Source: Panorpa germanica
Taxonomy: Eukaryota > Arthropoda > Insecta > Mecoptera > Panorpidae
Direction: 5' to 3'
NCBI GenBank assembly: GCA_963678705.1
Contig: OY783204.1
Coordinates: forward strand, 15,076,759-15,140,758
DNA length: 64,000 nt
A program made the position numbers and the translations under genes. A model generated the notes under the pieces. It was not told where the DNA came from. It was given only the letters and a program-made list of their open reading frames with translations, and made no database searches. Shown here in pieces: positions 32,691-45,355 of the stretch. Every line of letters begins with the position of its first letter. The stretch's first letter is position 1.

Positions 32691-35483
32691 TTTAAATGCT
32701 TTAACTCAGGATAGTATTACTGAAACAATACATATATGTGGAAAGAGGATTAGTAATTAATTAGTTATACGTTTTAAAGCTATTATAATTAATCTGTAGT
32801 TTAGTCTAATTAATTTTAATGTCTATGTTAGTTTAAGGAATTATTATATTTCCAGGTATTATTTCAAATATTTAAATAAACGGTAGACGCTGGGTAGAAG
32901 TATTAATGTTTAATGTAGGTTGAAGTAATGTCTATGCATAATTCTTGAATCTATTTGGTTACCGATAATTGTTTAGGATAAGGGTTATGTGTGATCATGT
33001 TTCTATGTTATGTATGTTTCATTATTTTCGAAGTTTAACCTAATTCTGCTACATAGTCATTAATTAATTACAAATGACATTTAAAATGTTGAACCAATAT
33101 ATTAATTTAGTTTGTAGCATTACAATCTAGCCTAAAAAGCTTTTTGAAATCAAAGAACGTACATTTATGTCAAAAGATTACTTTTGTTATGTAACCTTAT
33201 TTATAGTAACTTAAAAATATTATTAAATGTGGATAATGTTAACGGGATATTACAGTAGTCTTATTCAAACTTTTAACAATGAAATGGACAAACATTACAA
33301 AAAAAAACTCTACACGTAGAACATTTGTTACAATATCCTGCTAAAGATAATGTAATTGATAATGTGTAATGAGTGAATGGTAATAAAATGTAATTATAAT
33401 TTTAACTTAACAATATGAGACTTAAATAATCCAACTAAAGCCTTTACGTATTATCTACTTTTTTAAATTTTTATCGTTAATAATAAAATATGTGTTAATA
33501 TTAAAAAAATAGAATGTCTTAAATTTAGACGATCAAACAAACATGACTCTATTTAGGCTCCACCTAGAGCGGATTAATTTATTCAAAATAAACCAAGTTG
33601 TGTCTTGATTTTAATTCAACTTTATTATGATAATGCCATATTGTGGATGCCAGCATGCTATCTGCTGTTCAACACTTTCAACATTGCAACATTGGGTATT
33701 TTAAAATAAAATGTTTCCAAATCTAAAACAAATAATGGTATTTTTATCTAGCTTACACTAATATTATAAGTAATAAAATTCCAACAAATATTTACTATTT
33801 AATCTTATAAGAAAGGATATCTTACAGAAAAATAAACAATTTAAATCAAACAAGCATTAAAACTAAATTCATTTTATTTATCATTATCAATAAGAAGTTA
33901 ACAGCAAAACAAATAATACGATTAAGGAATCAAGTGTTCTTCGTCAATATTTATTCGGAAAATGACAAAAACAAAATCACAAATATCTCATTATTATGTA
34001 GTACAGTAAATTCAGCATCGAACCATGATCGGTTTGACAAAACAGGTTTAACATTTGTATTTCAATTTGAGTTTTCGGAGTGGGTGACACCATGTGTATG
34101 CCATCTACTGGCATATATAGTATATTGGCCGTCATATAAATATTTTTTGTATTTAACTTGACAACCATAACTTCTACACAAGTTTTGTTGTAGATATTGA
34201 TATTATCTACAACTTTTGTTTATAACTTTTTACTGTAAAGTAAACCTAAATAAAATTAAACTAAGTGGTGTAATGAATAGACTGTACCTCTGTAGTACTA
34301 ATGCTATATTATTCTTTCTATTTCGTTCTATCTTTATATCTCTTTGTATTATATTTCTTACGGGTCCTTCTCGGACAGTCTTCTATTTTATTTGTTGCTT
34401 CTTATACGTTTTTTTCCTATTTTTTAAATTTATTTCTTAAGTTTCTCCATTTCTTCCTTTATCTTCTCAACAAATCCTTTAGATCTTCCTTTCGTTTCTC
34501 CGATTGTGGTTCCTCTTCCTCCTTCTGTTTTTTCTGCTTTACCAGTCATTTCTCTATCTTTTCCCGCTTATGCATTTATTGACTTGGTTGATCCCTCCAC
34601 CTTATTGTTCAACTCATTACAATTATTTCTCATCATCCTTATCATCTGCTTCAAATCTTCTCTTGTCATCTTTTGCCTTTATCTCTGCCTCTCATCTCTA
34701 TTCGTAACACAGAGTTCACTTTCTATCTATAGGCTTACATTATTTTAATTAGGAAATTCTTCAGTGAATATTACTGCAGAAGGAATCGTTATAAAAAACT
34801 GGGCTCAGATACCTGAGGTTTTTGGTTAAACAAAATACCTATGATATATAGTTTGTTAGTTTGTTTAGAGGCCAGCGTTTGACAAAATCAGAATTCAAAA
34901 ACCTACTTTCTTAGTTAAACTTAAGTTATTTCATAACTGAGGTTTAATTGAGAATTGCAATTGCCAGTCACGTATCGTATATACGTTCATATTTTGCGTT
35001 TGCCTTATACCAATGAATGACTAAACAAAACTCCCTTTAATATATCTTTATATCTATACGTCGTATTTTAAAGCAATTTAATTTTAAAGAGAGATAGATC
35101 CATTTAATTTGACGTGAAACAGCTTTTTTAAATTCATTATAATCTTATTTTGCAACAATCAGCTTTAATATGTATACATACATACCATTCTAGTTAGTAA
35201 TTGAAATGAAATGTAATGGGTTTAGCTGTTAGCTGAATAGAATGCTCATTATTTATACTTTTATGTTGCCGATGTTTTCGCTGTCGATGAAGTGATTGAT
35301 TGAAATTTAATTGATCTACCATTTTAACCATTCAAACATATGTATTGTGTAACGCATTTCAAATCCCAGTGAGGGCATCTAAAGAATAGACGATATATCA
35401 AATTAGAACGTAAATTTAAAAAATGTATAAACGAAATACATTTTATAATTGAGATAAAACTTGTTTAGAGACTTTTTACAAGA
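32691..35483. other. No gene seen; charged block at 34290-34720 (minus)
   Basis: AT-rich spacer. At 34290-34720 the plus strand is pyrimidine-rich. The minus strand gives Lys/Glu/Arg-rich peptide starting MTREDLKQMIRMM, with at least one stop before GRSKGFVEKIKEEMEKLKK. This coiled-coil-like, basic composition resembles ORF1 of some insect LINEs but could be low-complexity sequence. Plus-strand frames here are Phe/Ser-rich shadows. A B-box-like TTCAAATCCCA lies near 35359. Confidence 0.35.
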
Positions 35484-35735
35484 CTAGCTAAACCAAGACC
35501 ACGCCTCGCTGTGGCTCAATTTAATATTAAATGAATGAGACAGTAAGTAAAAGCCACACACACACAAACACAAACGCAAATGAAGACATAGACAACGATC
35601 AACTGGAAAGAAATGAGTTATTAAAGAAATGACGATCAACTGGAAAACACGCAACGATGTGTCAAAATTTCAAGACAATCGTCCGACTAGTTTTCGAGTG
35701 TTACGAGCACGAAAGATAAAGATTATAATATTTCA
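35484..35735 (-). mobile_element. Short non-autonomous Helitron of a second family
   Basis: On the minus strand the element ends with a CCACAGCGAGGCGTGG hairpin, a short spacer, and AGCTAG followed by T, the Helitron 3' arrangement. The body reads CGTAACACTCGAAAACTAGT and ATTGTCTTGAAATTTTG, a block common in insect Helitrons. The far end near 35735 has ATATTATAAT, close to the usual 5' start, but the terminal TC is not clear. About 250 bp, no coding. It differs from the array family in hairpin and body. Confidence 0.6.
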
Positions 35736-38129
35736 CTTTAATAACTGAATAAGTTTATAATTAAAAGAAAATGATTTTATTGTAACCGAGATATTTGTTT
35801 GATACATTTTGATCCAATAAAGAACAAAAATAACAGAATCGGAAAATCTGTGAATAGAATACCATTTTTTTATTTTTAAACGAATTGAAATTGAATCGAA
35901 TTGTAACTTTTGGAATTTCGCGTCTAATGCTTCCAATCTAGTAAATACTCAAATAATATTTCGAATTTTTTTTACTCTATCTCATCTATTGTAAAATATA
36001 CGAGTACCACTGCTCCAAATAAAAAAATCGAAATGATTTGCACGTTGCAGGAAATTTTGAAAAAACTCTGAAGTCTGACACAGCAATAACACATACCGCA
36101 AATGCGTGAAAAACTATTGATTGGTTGCGCTTTCTGCGCACTACTAATCGTTTACACTTTTTAGTAATTTGGATCTATTTGCTTTTTCAATGTTGACATT
36201 TTAGTTTTATATTTAGTGCTGGACCTCACTCGACCGGTGCTCGTTATATTGAATTCTGTGACAGAAAATGTTGCCTAAAATCTTTCATTCTGTGGAAAAC
36301 GTTTGGTGATTAAAGTCCAAATTAGGTATCCAAGTAATTGGGTTTTGACCAAATCTATTAGGTTAAATTGCAGGAGTTAATCTATACTCCGCCAGGCTTT
36401 ACAATATTAATCGACATTCTTTCTAATTCCGAATGAATAATTAAGAGGAGGACGCAGAGAAGATAAAATGTTGAGCTTTATTATTTTTTTTGTAATTCAA
36501 CTATGGCATATTTTTAGTCACATGGAAGAACTTTTAGTATATGTTTATTGTTTTTGACACATATCATACGACCAAGTTAACATGGGATTGTGACCTATAG
36601 ATGTTTTATCTTCATTCTGCACTCATAAATTGCATTCAATAATTAACTAACATATCACATAAGACAAGAGCTGTTTTGTGTTAAATAAATGGAGACAATA
36701 TATCACACTATTCCAAAACCCATAACTTTCAACTTGTCTATGATTTCAAATATAACATAAACACTAAAAACAACTTTAGAATAGGACTGTGAGATCTTTT
36801 TACTTAGGGAAGCCCACGTTGATGCCGAATAATCACTTGACTTAAAATAATAATATTATAAAATAGTACCTATATATGCAGTTCTTGGGGATACTGTAAG
36901 TTAGTCTGTAAAAGTACAAGCATCAATCGGGATCGTTTTACTTTCACTTGCTCAAGAATCTCTAGGATAAAAATCACAATCGCTGTACGTGTTATTGTGA
37001 TTCCGTAATAGTTAATTTTCGCATACTATTATATATATATCGCATACTAGATACAAAAGTCTAAAAAGACATAATGTGCAAAAGAAACAAAATAAAACCA
37101 TATTAAAATAATATTGTAATAATTAATAATAATAATAAATAGTATTAATGTATTAAGTGAAACATCAAATATATAAATTTAATAAAACACATTTTATTAA
37201 ATAATTGTTTTATTTCCAAAAGCCTCGACTCATAAAATAATAGCAAATTAAACTCTCCAATATAAATTTGTTAATTACTTTCGTCGTTCAGAAAATACAC
37301 ATTAACTACCATCTGAAATTCTTCACAAACACGACCTTATATTAAAGAGCGATTGGGCTTTGAATTATTTCATTGATGTTGTAAGATTGCTCTTATCAAA
37401 ATTACTAAAATAATATTCTAATAAAAAAATCAACAATCAGTGTTATATATTCCTTGGGATTTTAAATGTAATGGTGGTTTGATGACTTAATATATGTTAT
37501 GTCATTATGATTAAAATGTATGAAAGGTTACACGTGGCCCCGATCACAAGCTAACATGGCATTCCTTATTAGGAGTTTATGGTAGAATCAAAGTTAGGTT
37601 TACAACAAATGCCTTTTTAGGGTTAGCCCGGCTAGATCAGGCGTTCATTAGTCTAACCCGATCGGGTAGTCAGCATATTACTCCTACCGAACCGTGCACG
37701 ACAGAGTCCTAGTCATATTTTAAACAATTACAATATTAAATGACTTTCATGTCAAAACAATTATGTGTACGACCGTGTCAAATACATCCAGTGGTGTATT
37801 AACAAACATTAATTAATAATAGCAGGCATACTATAGTGGAAAAGTTGAAAGTCTCAAGAAATCGGGTGAGAGGCTCTCAATCCAATACTTCTTATGCGAG
37901 TAGTGCGCATTTGTAGACGCTTACCTTTAAGGTGCAGATTTTTTGTCAATCAGTGCTTTCAGTAATCTGAACTGCACGACTGTGTGTGTGTCAGTAATTT
38001 CATTGTAACTAGTTATTCCTACCGTTTGATTTAACCAATAACATTTCCTTAATAAATGTAGGATTTACTCATAATCTATTAAAATGATTACAAGCACTGT
38101 TCATCGATAACAACATACGGGTGGGTATT
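35736..38129. other. No gene seen
   Basis: AT-rich spacer. An AT microsatellite flanked by two CGCATACTA copies lies at 37020-37050. At 37868-37936 a short TTATGCGAG...CGCTTACCTTTA stretch may belong to the small repeat at 39758-39876. No frame above 70 codons. Confidence 0.4.
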
Positions 38130-38400
38130 CGTAGTTCAATGTAACGTTGCACAGCACACATTCTCGTGCTCCTATCAGTGCCCGGTTATTTCAAAGTACA
38201 CCGCACTGTGTCGCGCATACCTTATAAATATTTGGCTTATATATTTCATAAATCAATATTACATGACGCGGACTGTGGGTGTTGGCGGCCGGGGATTATC
38301 TGATTTGAGTATTTGACCTTTATCTATCGGGAGGAGGGAACGAGGATATGGAGAGAGGGGAGGTGGTGTAGGTGCCCTTGCTCGTGCTCTTCATAGCTGC
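38130..38400. other. GC-richer block, possible regulatory DNA
   Basis: This block is clearly richer in G+C and CpG than its surroundings (for example GGCGGCCGGGG near 38286 and a GGGAGGAGGGAACGAGG run near 38329). It contains TCAGTGCCC near 38176 and TATAAATA near 38224, which are initiator- and TATA-like words but not at the proper mutual spacing. No gene follows within reach. A promoter or enhancer of a gene outside the window is possible but unproven. Confidence 0.2.
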
Positions 38401-38689
38401 CACTTGCTTTTCTATTTCCATGCTATTATATAATGTATATTATTTGCTTTACGATATAGCGACGTCTGAAATCTAATTCTATTTTGTAAACAAGGTTTTT
38501 TAAGGAAAAAATCATCTTTATTTATTTAATTTAACTTACCTTTTCCTTTTAGTTCTTTTTGTATTATGCTTTAAAATTGAAAAGCAAGCAAACATATTTG
38601 TGCAAATGGATTAAGTACTTACAATTCTTGTTGAAAACAAACGAAGATATAATGTTTATATCTTTATTTTTTGTTTTTAGAGGTTTTTT

Positions 38690-38830
38690 CTAAATTTATT
38701 TTACTCAATATACAACGTTTTGTGACCTATTTTACTGCTTCTTGAAAAATATATTTACCCTTTTGCGCTTTAGCCTATTGATAATGAAATATTAAGAACA
38801 TCTTATACAGGTTTATATTAACTTAAGTCG
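38690..38830. repeat. Dispersed AT-rich repeat, copy 1
   Basis: ACGTTTTGTGACCTATTTTACTG-type sequence near 38714 is related to 57540-57650 and 63330-63430 (ACGTTTTATGATCTATTTTC). Divergent, without defined ends. Confidence 0.3.
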
Positions 38831-38880
38831 CTCTTTTTAAGGCTTAAGGCTTTTGGAATAACAGTATAATAATTAAATAA

Positions 38881-39530
38881 GAACTTGATATTTTGACATA
38901 CAAAATTAAGGAGATGTATTTCAATATAATAAACAAGAATAATACCATAAAATTTATGTGGATACCAGGACATTGTGGAATAAGAGGAAACGAAATTGCG
39001 GATAAATTGGCAAACGAATCAATAAATTTGGAAATTGAGATGAAAGTGAAATTACCTTCATATGAAATTTTCAAAACTTCAATTTGAGAAACCAAGATTT
39101 CATTAACAAAAGTCAGTTAAAAGGAAGAGATTATTATATGTTACATTCAAATTTAAGTAAGAAAAGATGGTTTAGAAATGAGTTCCGCAAAATTTTATCA
39201 ACTATAATCAGAATCAAAACTAATCATTGTAAAACTCCAGCTCACCTGTACAAAATTAATATTAAATCTGACGATAGATGTCAATGTGGTGAAGAAGGAA
39301 CTGTGGATCATATTATATTTGAATGCATAAATTATAGTTAGATGTGAATAAAACTTTTCCTGTTAATACTAAATTTTTGTTAAGTGATTCAAATTTAATT
39401 AGTGAATTTAAATATTTAGAAATTTGTAAAATTGAATTTTAAATTGTAAAATATGTATAAAAAATGTTTGATGGTGGCCATGACGAATAAAAGTCAAGGC
39501 AAATAAATAAATAAATATAAAAAAAAATGA
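38881..39530 (+). mobile_element. 5'-truncated LINE: RNase H, zinc knuckle and 3' tail
   Basis: The frame from 38881 encodes the end of an RNase H domain, WIPGHCGIRGNEIADKLA, with the conserved His and the Asp of the AD pair. It stops at 39087. The next frame (39084-39341) continues with a basic segment and CQCGEEGTVDHIIFEC, a C-x-C-x7-H-x4-C knuckle typical of ORF2 C-termini in RNase H-bearing LINE clades (I, R1, LOA, Jockey-related). A single-base shift near 39085 separates the two parts. The 3' UTR ends in an AAAT-repeat and A-rich tail at 39500-39528. The upstream RT and endonuclease are missing, as expected from incomplete reverse transcription. The few lesions suggest a fairly young copy. 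Confidence 0.75.
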
Positions 39531-39757
39531 ATAAGACACTTTCAGATTAAATATTACTAGGTTTTTCTAATTGAAGATTACTAATGATAATGATTTATCG
39601 TTATTATTCGATTTTAACGCAAAAGAAAAGATAATGAAGGTATGTGGAGCAACTATCTATGATTAATCATTCAAATATCGTATCGTAATATTGCTATCGT
39701 TGAAATTCGTTCAACTACAACTCTAACGACGCCATTTTTCTGATCTCAGTTATTGTC
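39531..39757. other. No gene seen
   Basis: Short AT-rich spacer downstream of the LINE tail. Confidence 0.5.
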
Positions 39758-39876
39758 ACATTAGAGCCGCAGCGGTCGTGCTCTTCCGCTTCGTTTATCC
39801 TGCATGTTTGATACGATAGAATAAATGCGTTTGATGCGAGCCGTGCGTGTCTGTGAACGCTGACCTTACAACAACT
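39758..39876 (+). repeat. Short repeat, possible third PIF-like MITE family
   Basis: AATGCGTTTGATGCGAGCC, then GAACGCTGACC abutting TTA at the right end, recur as AATGCGTTTGATGCGAACC, then AAAGCTCACC at 50428-50512. The upstream GATACGATAGAATAA block also resembles 29385-29410. The TTA-abutting end fits a TWA-type element, but the left end is not defined. Confidence 0.35.
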
Positions 39877-40226
39877 AAAAATATATATTTTTTTAAAGTA
39901 GAGTTGTTTCATATATTAATCCTGTATACAACAAAGAAATGATTGAAATATATCTAGTTAATAATATCAAAATAAAGTTCTCTGCTAAGTCTCTCTACTT
40001 TGATGTCTGTTCCGTCTACATTATCATATCTTTGGGGATCAAAGCATGAAAGTTACCAAACCACCTTTTCGGTCGGTTAACCAAGTATCTGTTTCAGGGG
40101 TATTAAATTATTATCTGATGACAACTTTCATTATCATTTATAATGGGTTATAAGATGTTAAGCAGATATTCAGTAACATTTATATAGCATCTACGTTTTG
40201 TGTTTACAAAGGAAACAATTTCTGCA
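39877..40226. other. No gene seen
   Basis: AT-rich spacer between two mobile-element pieces. Confidence 0.5.
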
Positions 40227-40360
40227 CAGGGCCGGCCCAAGAAAACGTGGAGCTCGGTATGAAGTCAGCTTACCAGGCATTCAACAAAATAAAAATTCAT
40301 AACATTTTGCTATTCTGAAAAAGAAGAAAGCCCGTTCGTTACTAAAATTTCGCCAATAAA
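40227..40360 (+). mobile_element. hAT-type terminus (CAGGGCCGGCCC family)
   Basis: It begins CAGGGCCGGCCCAAG followed by GTGGAGCTCGG. This resembles the well-known hAT terminus CAGGGCCGGC...GTGGGGCCC..., of which another member lies at 57952. The right end is not seen, so this is a fragment or a diverged short element. Confidence 0.4.
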
Positions 40361-40471
40361 GGTTTTCATTATAATAAAGGTTATTGTTCCTTTTTCCTAA
40401 TACCGGCATTTTTATTATTTTAAACATATTTATAGTCTTACCTCTTATCTATTATAGTACAATTTTATTAA

Positions 40472-40981
40472 CCCTGCGTGTGTACACTGTGTCTTTTAAG
40501 GAACAGTTGAAATTTCGCACTCCTATTTCTCTCTCATGAGTACAGAGCGCGCTTCACCTATGAAATATATAATCTATAAAATATGTTTATTATGACATGC
40601 TTGAATCCGTAAAATATTCCCCACTTTCAGGTGCTCAAATCATTCAACGTTTTGGAGCCCTCACCAAAGACACTACATCATTTTGAAAGCTCATAGTTTA
40701 AGATAAAAAAGTCTACAATCGTTTTTTTTATTTGTGTTATAAAGTTACGAATTTTTTTAACAATATTCCGTTTTCCGCGTTTTTTTTTATTTGTCAATTT
40801 TTATTAACAACGGTTTTAAACTTTGGACTTTGGCTACTAATGGACCATGTAGTAGACACTTCAAGAAGTAATCCAGAATTTTTTCAGATTTTTTGAAAAC
40901 CTAGAAAACTCTAAAAATTCAACTGTTCCCTCAAAGACCCAGTGACACCATGACTCGAAAAATATAGTGTTACACTGAGGG
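40472..40981. mobile_element. piggyBac-like MITE, copy 2 (510 bp)
   Basis: Flanked by TTAA (40468-40471 and 40982-40985). The ends read CCCTGCGTGTGTACACTGTG on the left and CCCTCAGTGTAACACTATAT on the right (minus strand). It matches copy 1 along most of its length but lacks about 150 bp present there near 32120-32310. Near the right end GGGAACAGTTGAATTT (minus strand) mirrors GGAACAGTTGAAATTT near the left, so the inverted repeat extends inward. Confidence 0.75.
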
Positions 40982-40985
40982 TTAA

Positions 40986-41550
40986 AACTAAACTTGCCTA
41001 AAAAGAAGTTGAGACCTGCACAGACTTGTTCAGGATGGTTACGCGACCAACTGTGTAATTATGCTCCAGTATGCGACGTGGTACAGCGCCATATTGAATT
41101 TTTACTTTATCTTGTTGTTCTGGCGCCATCGACATGCATTCTAAACAGGCTGTGAAGGTTTCTTCTTCTTTTTCACAATGTTTAAGTTCTTGTTTAATTT
41201 AAGTTAGTTAGTTTAATAACAGTTAATCTATTTTACAAGTAACAGATTTTAGATTTTAGTGATAATATTCAAATGTATAAATATTCCAATCAAAGTTTGA
41301 GAACAAGTTGAACCAATTTGATTTTGCAATATCTGTCAATGAGACGCGGCCTTACCACAATCCACCTTACCCTGTTTCTGATAAGGGTACAGTTTCTAAC
41401 TATTGATAATTTCAGAATACGAAATCAACTTCAAAGAAGGCAAATACTGTTGAATAGAAAGAGAATTTTCAGTCAGTAGTTTTTCTTAATATCAAATGGT
41501 ACTGTTTGAATAATGTACGAGTATATAATAGTACATAGTGATCTTAAATA
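40986..41550. other. No gene seen
   Basis: AT-rich spacer with no frame of note. Confidence 0.5.
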
Positions 41551-41553
41551 TAA

Positions 41554-41888
41554 GGCTCTCTCACACTGGAACATACCACTTACATAAGTCAGCGTCGAAT
41601 GTGGCATGATAGTAATAAAGGGGCATATTACATGTACATCAATGATCATCTGTCCATGAAATCGTAAACACAAAGACGGCTGTCGTTCTGTACGAAGTCT
41701 TCCACAAAGAAAGTTTCATATGTCATATTATGAATTTCGAATGATTTTCGTATGAAGAAACATACTTCTTTGATACAGTATACCTCTCATGATAAAGTAT
41801 GTTTATGCGAAACTACTCCATTACACCCTACTGAAAAAGTTGACCTACTGACGCAACTAGTCTGTTCTATTAGACTGTGAGAGCACCC
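41554..41888 (+). mobile_element. MITE family 2, complete copy (335 bp)
   Basis: TAA on both sides (41551-41553 and 41889-41891). The ends read GGCTCTCTCACACTGGAAC on the left and GGGTGCTCTCACAGTC on the right (minus strand). TWA duplication and GG-starting inverted repeats again suggest PIF/Harbinger. Recognisable interior blocks are CGGCTGTCGTTCTGTACGAA and CTCTCATGATAAAGT, both found again at 51690-51968. Confidence 0.65.
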
Positions 41889-41891
41889 TAA

Positions 41892-42324
41892 ATCGACACG
41901 ATCATGTGATATAGGACTACATAGTAAAAGCCGTACATAGATGTATAGAGAACCCAGCAGAGCTAGAGAACACTAATTGACGTCACATGTCGCTGTATTC
42001 ATCACAATAATGACGCAGTGGTTCTATAAAGCGGGGTGAACACTCATCCTCCATTTTCCCATTTCCCATTGGACTGACAGCGAGTCCTGCTAGCTGTATA
42101 GTGTTCCACACAAATGAGATATAGATATGCATATGTAAATAGATATAGCTTCATTTTTAGTAGAATTTTCAGTTGGGCTCAGCATATGTAGTGAAGATGA
42201 TAAGTAATGATATGAAATGACAGAAAACAGAAATAAAAAAGTAGACCTCTGTAATGCTTTAGAGCTAGTTCAGCTATTACCAGTTAAGGGCGTTATCGTG
42301 GTACAATATGATTCAATAGTTTAA
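41892..42324. other. No gene seen
   Basis: AT-rich spacer between two family-2 MITE copies. Confidence 0.45.
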
Positions 42325-42715
42325 GCGCTGTCTCACACAGCAACTGACTTTCTACGACCGAGATGTTTTACATTAGTACATTTTGCTATGAGATGTAGTT
42401 TCTCAAATAAGGTTGAAATAAATTAAAAATTGTGGAATAATCCTCAGTTCATACATCCGTATTTATTTTTTGATTTATTCGTATGTAGATACAAGTACTG
42501 CCTTACATTTATATGGGTTTTACATGTTTCTCAAACTCACACTGACATGTGGAACACCTGCATAAACGGGAGACGACACTTTCCTCTACATACATATAAA
42601 CCTTATTATGAACAAAGACGTATGAAATACATACATTTACGGTACAATGGTGTATTGATAAACATTCAAGTCGAAATTACCTGTCATGAGAATGTGTACT
42701 AGATGTCGCAGGTAT
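42325..42715. mobile_element. MITE family 2, diverged copy
   Basis: The left end GCGCTGTCTCACACAGCAAC follows TTAA. The interior ACAATGGTGTATTGATAAAC and CTGTCATGAGAATGTGTAC blocks match other copies, inverted relative to 45356-45818. The right terminus is degraded near 42715. The overlapping 90-codon frame is a by-product. Confidence 0.5.
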
Positions 42716-45352
42716 TCGGCACCAAAGAAACTCACATGCATATAAAATTGAATAACTTAATTAACTCAAAAATAACGATTCAAATTTCAGAACAACAAAT
42801 TTTACATTTCAAACAATTTCAATTCGAAATAAATTTACGATTACAAATAATTGAATTAATTTCGGGGAAGTGGATATCACTGGATTCACCAATATCAGAT
42901 GTGCTAGATTGTAAATTGACTTAGTTAAATAAAATAATATATATTATCAATACCCTAATGGTACTTTTTATGCAATTCTAGGACCGGAAACGAATATAAA
43001 AATTTAATTTCGTTGTCGTTATTTTATAGTTATTTTTCGGTGATTATTTAAGATTTTTTTTAAAAATTGCTTTATATATAGTTAATACTTTATATATTGT
43101 GAACAGGTACCGTTATATATTAACCGGAAGCGGATTGAAAATTTAATTTGAACTTCTATTTTTCAGTTACTTACTTTCCGTTACAAATACTATCATATCT
43201 TTATCATATAATTAATAAAACAATTAACTTCATACTGCTAATTAAAAAAATATCACTCTTCAACTAATTTTAACAAATCTATCGACTTGTAATCTGTTAA
43301 AAATAAAATGCTAGTATAACTTTACGTCATATGCATTTGCCTCTCTTTCACTTTCCTTGTTCCTCATCGGTCAATCGACTTCAGATTTTCTAATGATAAT
43401 TGGACAATGATCTCTTTTACAATTGTACAAAAAAGTGCAACATTCTAACTTACCTATTGTTCCAGAGATTTTTAAATTGTAATACGTTTTCTGCGATGAG
43501 TGAGTACGATGACCAAGTTTTGAAAAGTGTTAGACTTTTAAATTCTTTATTGTTGAAATTCAAAACATGTGTTTGCAATCCCTTGGCGAGCTTTCTGTTA
43601 TCGAACTACGAGTAAATTATATCAAACACCTATTTAAAATTTACTATTACAGTGACACCTCGGGTTACTAATAAATTGGGTTATGAACACAATCTTTGAA
43701 TAAAATTTGACTCGACTTTCGTGCTATGTCTCGGCCAACGCACAAACGTTGAGTTCGTTGTTCTTGATACAAATTGTTTTTTATATATATAATATATACA
43801 ATAAACAGTACATAAATAGTAGTATATTATAATAGTAGTAGTTATGTATATATAAAATACATGCATTAAAGTAATCGTCATTATAGCTAGTGTAAAGAAG
43901 CATAAGCGCAGCGCAGTAGAAATGAAGAAAGAGATAATAACTAAACTCTAACTATTTCTCTAACGTTTCTCTAACTATTAATTGGATTAATTCAATACGC
44001 TTGGATTAATATTATTGCATTAATTTCAATTTCAATTTTTTTTTGGTTTGCAAACTTTTCGTGTGACGAACGTAGTCAAAGAACGAATAAAGTTCGTATC
44101 ACGATACATACTACTGTCTATATTAAATTCTAATTTATAATATGTGTCCTATGAATCTGCACGGCCTGTACGAATTTTATGAAATAACATTTTATATGAA
44201 TGGAAATGGAAATCACTGTCTAGGTAAAAATACAAGCATGGTAAGTTAGGTACGAGTCTATGAGAGATATGGGAACATATTTATAGATTTGTTGTATTTC
44301 CAGACGTCTGGATATCTTAGTTCTTCCGAGAGTTCTGTTTCGAGAATTTCCGAGAATACGTAGTATTTATGGTATAAAGGATTATACATAACGCTTTGTT
44401 ATGGAACACAAGTTCTTATATTCATGTATTGTACTGTGAACACTGTTAATGGTGTTTTGTAATACTAATACATATTAGTTTATTTGATCTATTTGGTCTG
44501 TGAAACGAAAAAATAACATCAAATATATAGATTTTATATCAAAGGGTTTCATAAAAAGATAGTTCATACAACAGCCGTGAAAATAAGATTAGTTAGCTAG
44601 ACATGTCTTAAATGTTATCCATTAGATTTTATCTCACATGGGTATTTGGTTTAATCGAAATACATTTTCAACACAGGTATATAATAATTTTAGTTTCACC
44701 GGAAACAGCCGAAACTGAAATTCCTGTTTTAAACGCAGATATACATTTTCGAAATGGGATTGAATTTGTTATTTCCTGTCTCAGGATATCTTAAACGTAT
44801 ATTTGATACTGCATCGCAAATTCTCCTTCACATATTTCGAACAATCAGTTTCTGTGAAGGTAGTCTCAGATCACCCTCCATATTCTGATAAGGATGTTCT
44901 GATAAGTTTTCGACCTGACAGCTAAAGTGGCAATCTAAACTTTATATTTTTCAACATCTTCTTTAATTTCAATCTATTTCATCTAGCGATATTCCCATGC
45001 CATTATCCCTGAAACAGAGTCAAGAGTCGACGCGCTGTGGAATCTTGCACTGTTGTTTGAAGAACTTATTATAAGTCAGTACTTTATTTTATTTAATATT
45101 TAAATTTATCTGGTATTCAACATAACCGCTTTGAAGCTACCAAGTGCGCATAAGTTCTTTCCTCTATGTATCTATTACACTATTGTTTCTTAAAATTTCA
45201 GTTTTGCTAAAATGGCGGAGAATTAGGAGCTCTGTGATCTTAAATTATAAGAATAGAAAATCATAAGAGCAGTGCTGGTATCTATGTGAGAGACTTAGAA
45301 ATTACAAGATCACTCTCTTAGTACAACGCAATTTCTTTTATATATAAACACA
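42716..45352. other. No gene seen
   Basis: AT-rich spacer. It holds a weak internal duplication in which ACCGGAA...AATTTAATTT occurs near 42983-43011 and again near 43120-43150. Frames up to 73 codons (42703-42924) have no recognisable domain. Confidence 0.4.
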
Positions 45353-45355
45353 TTA

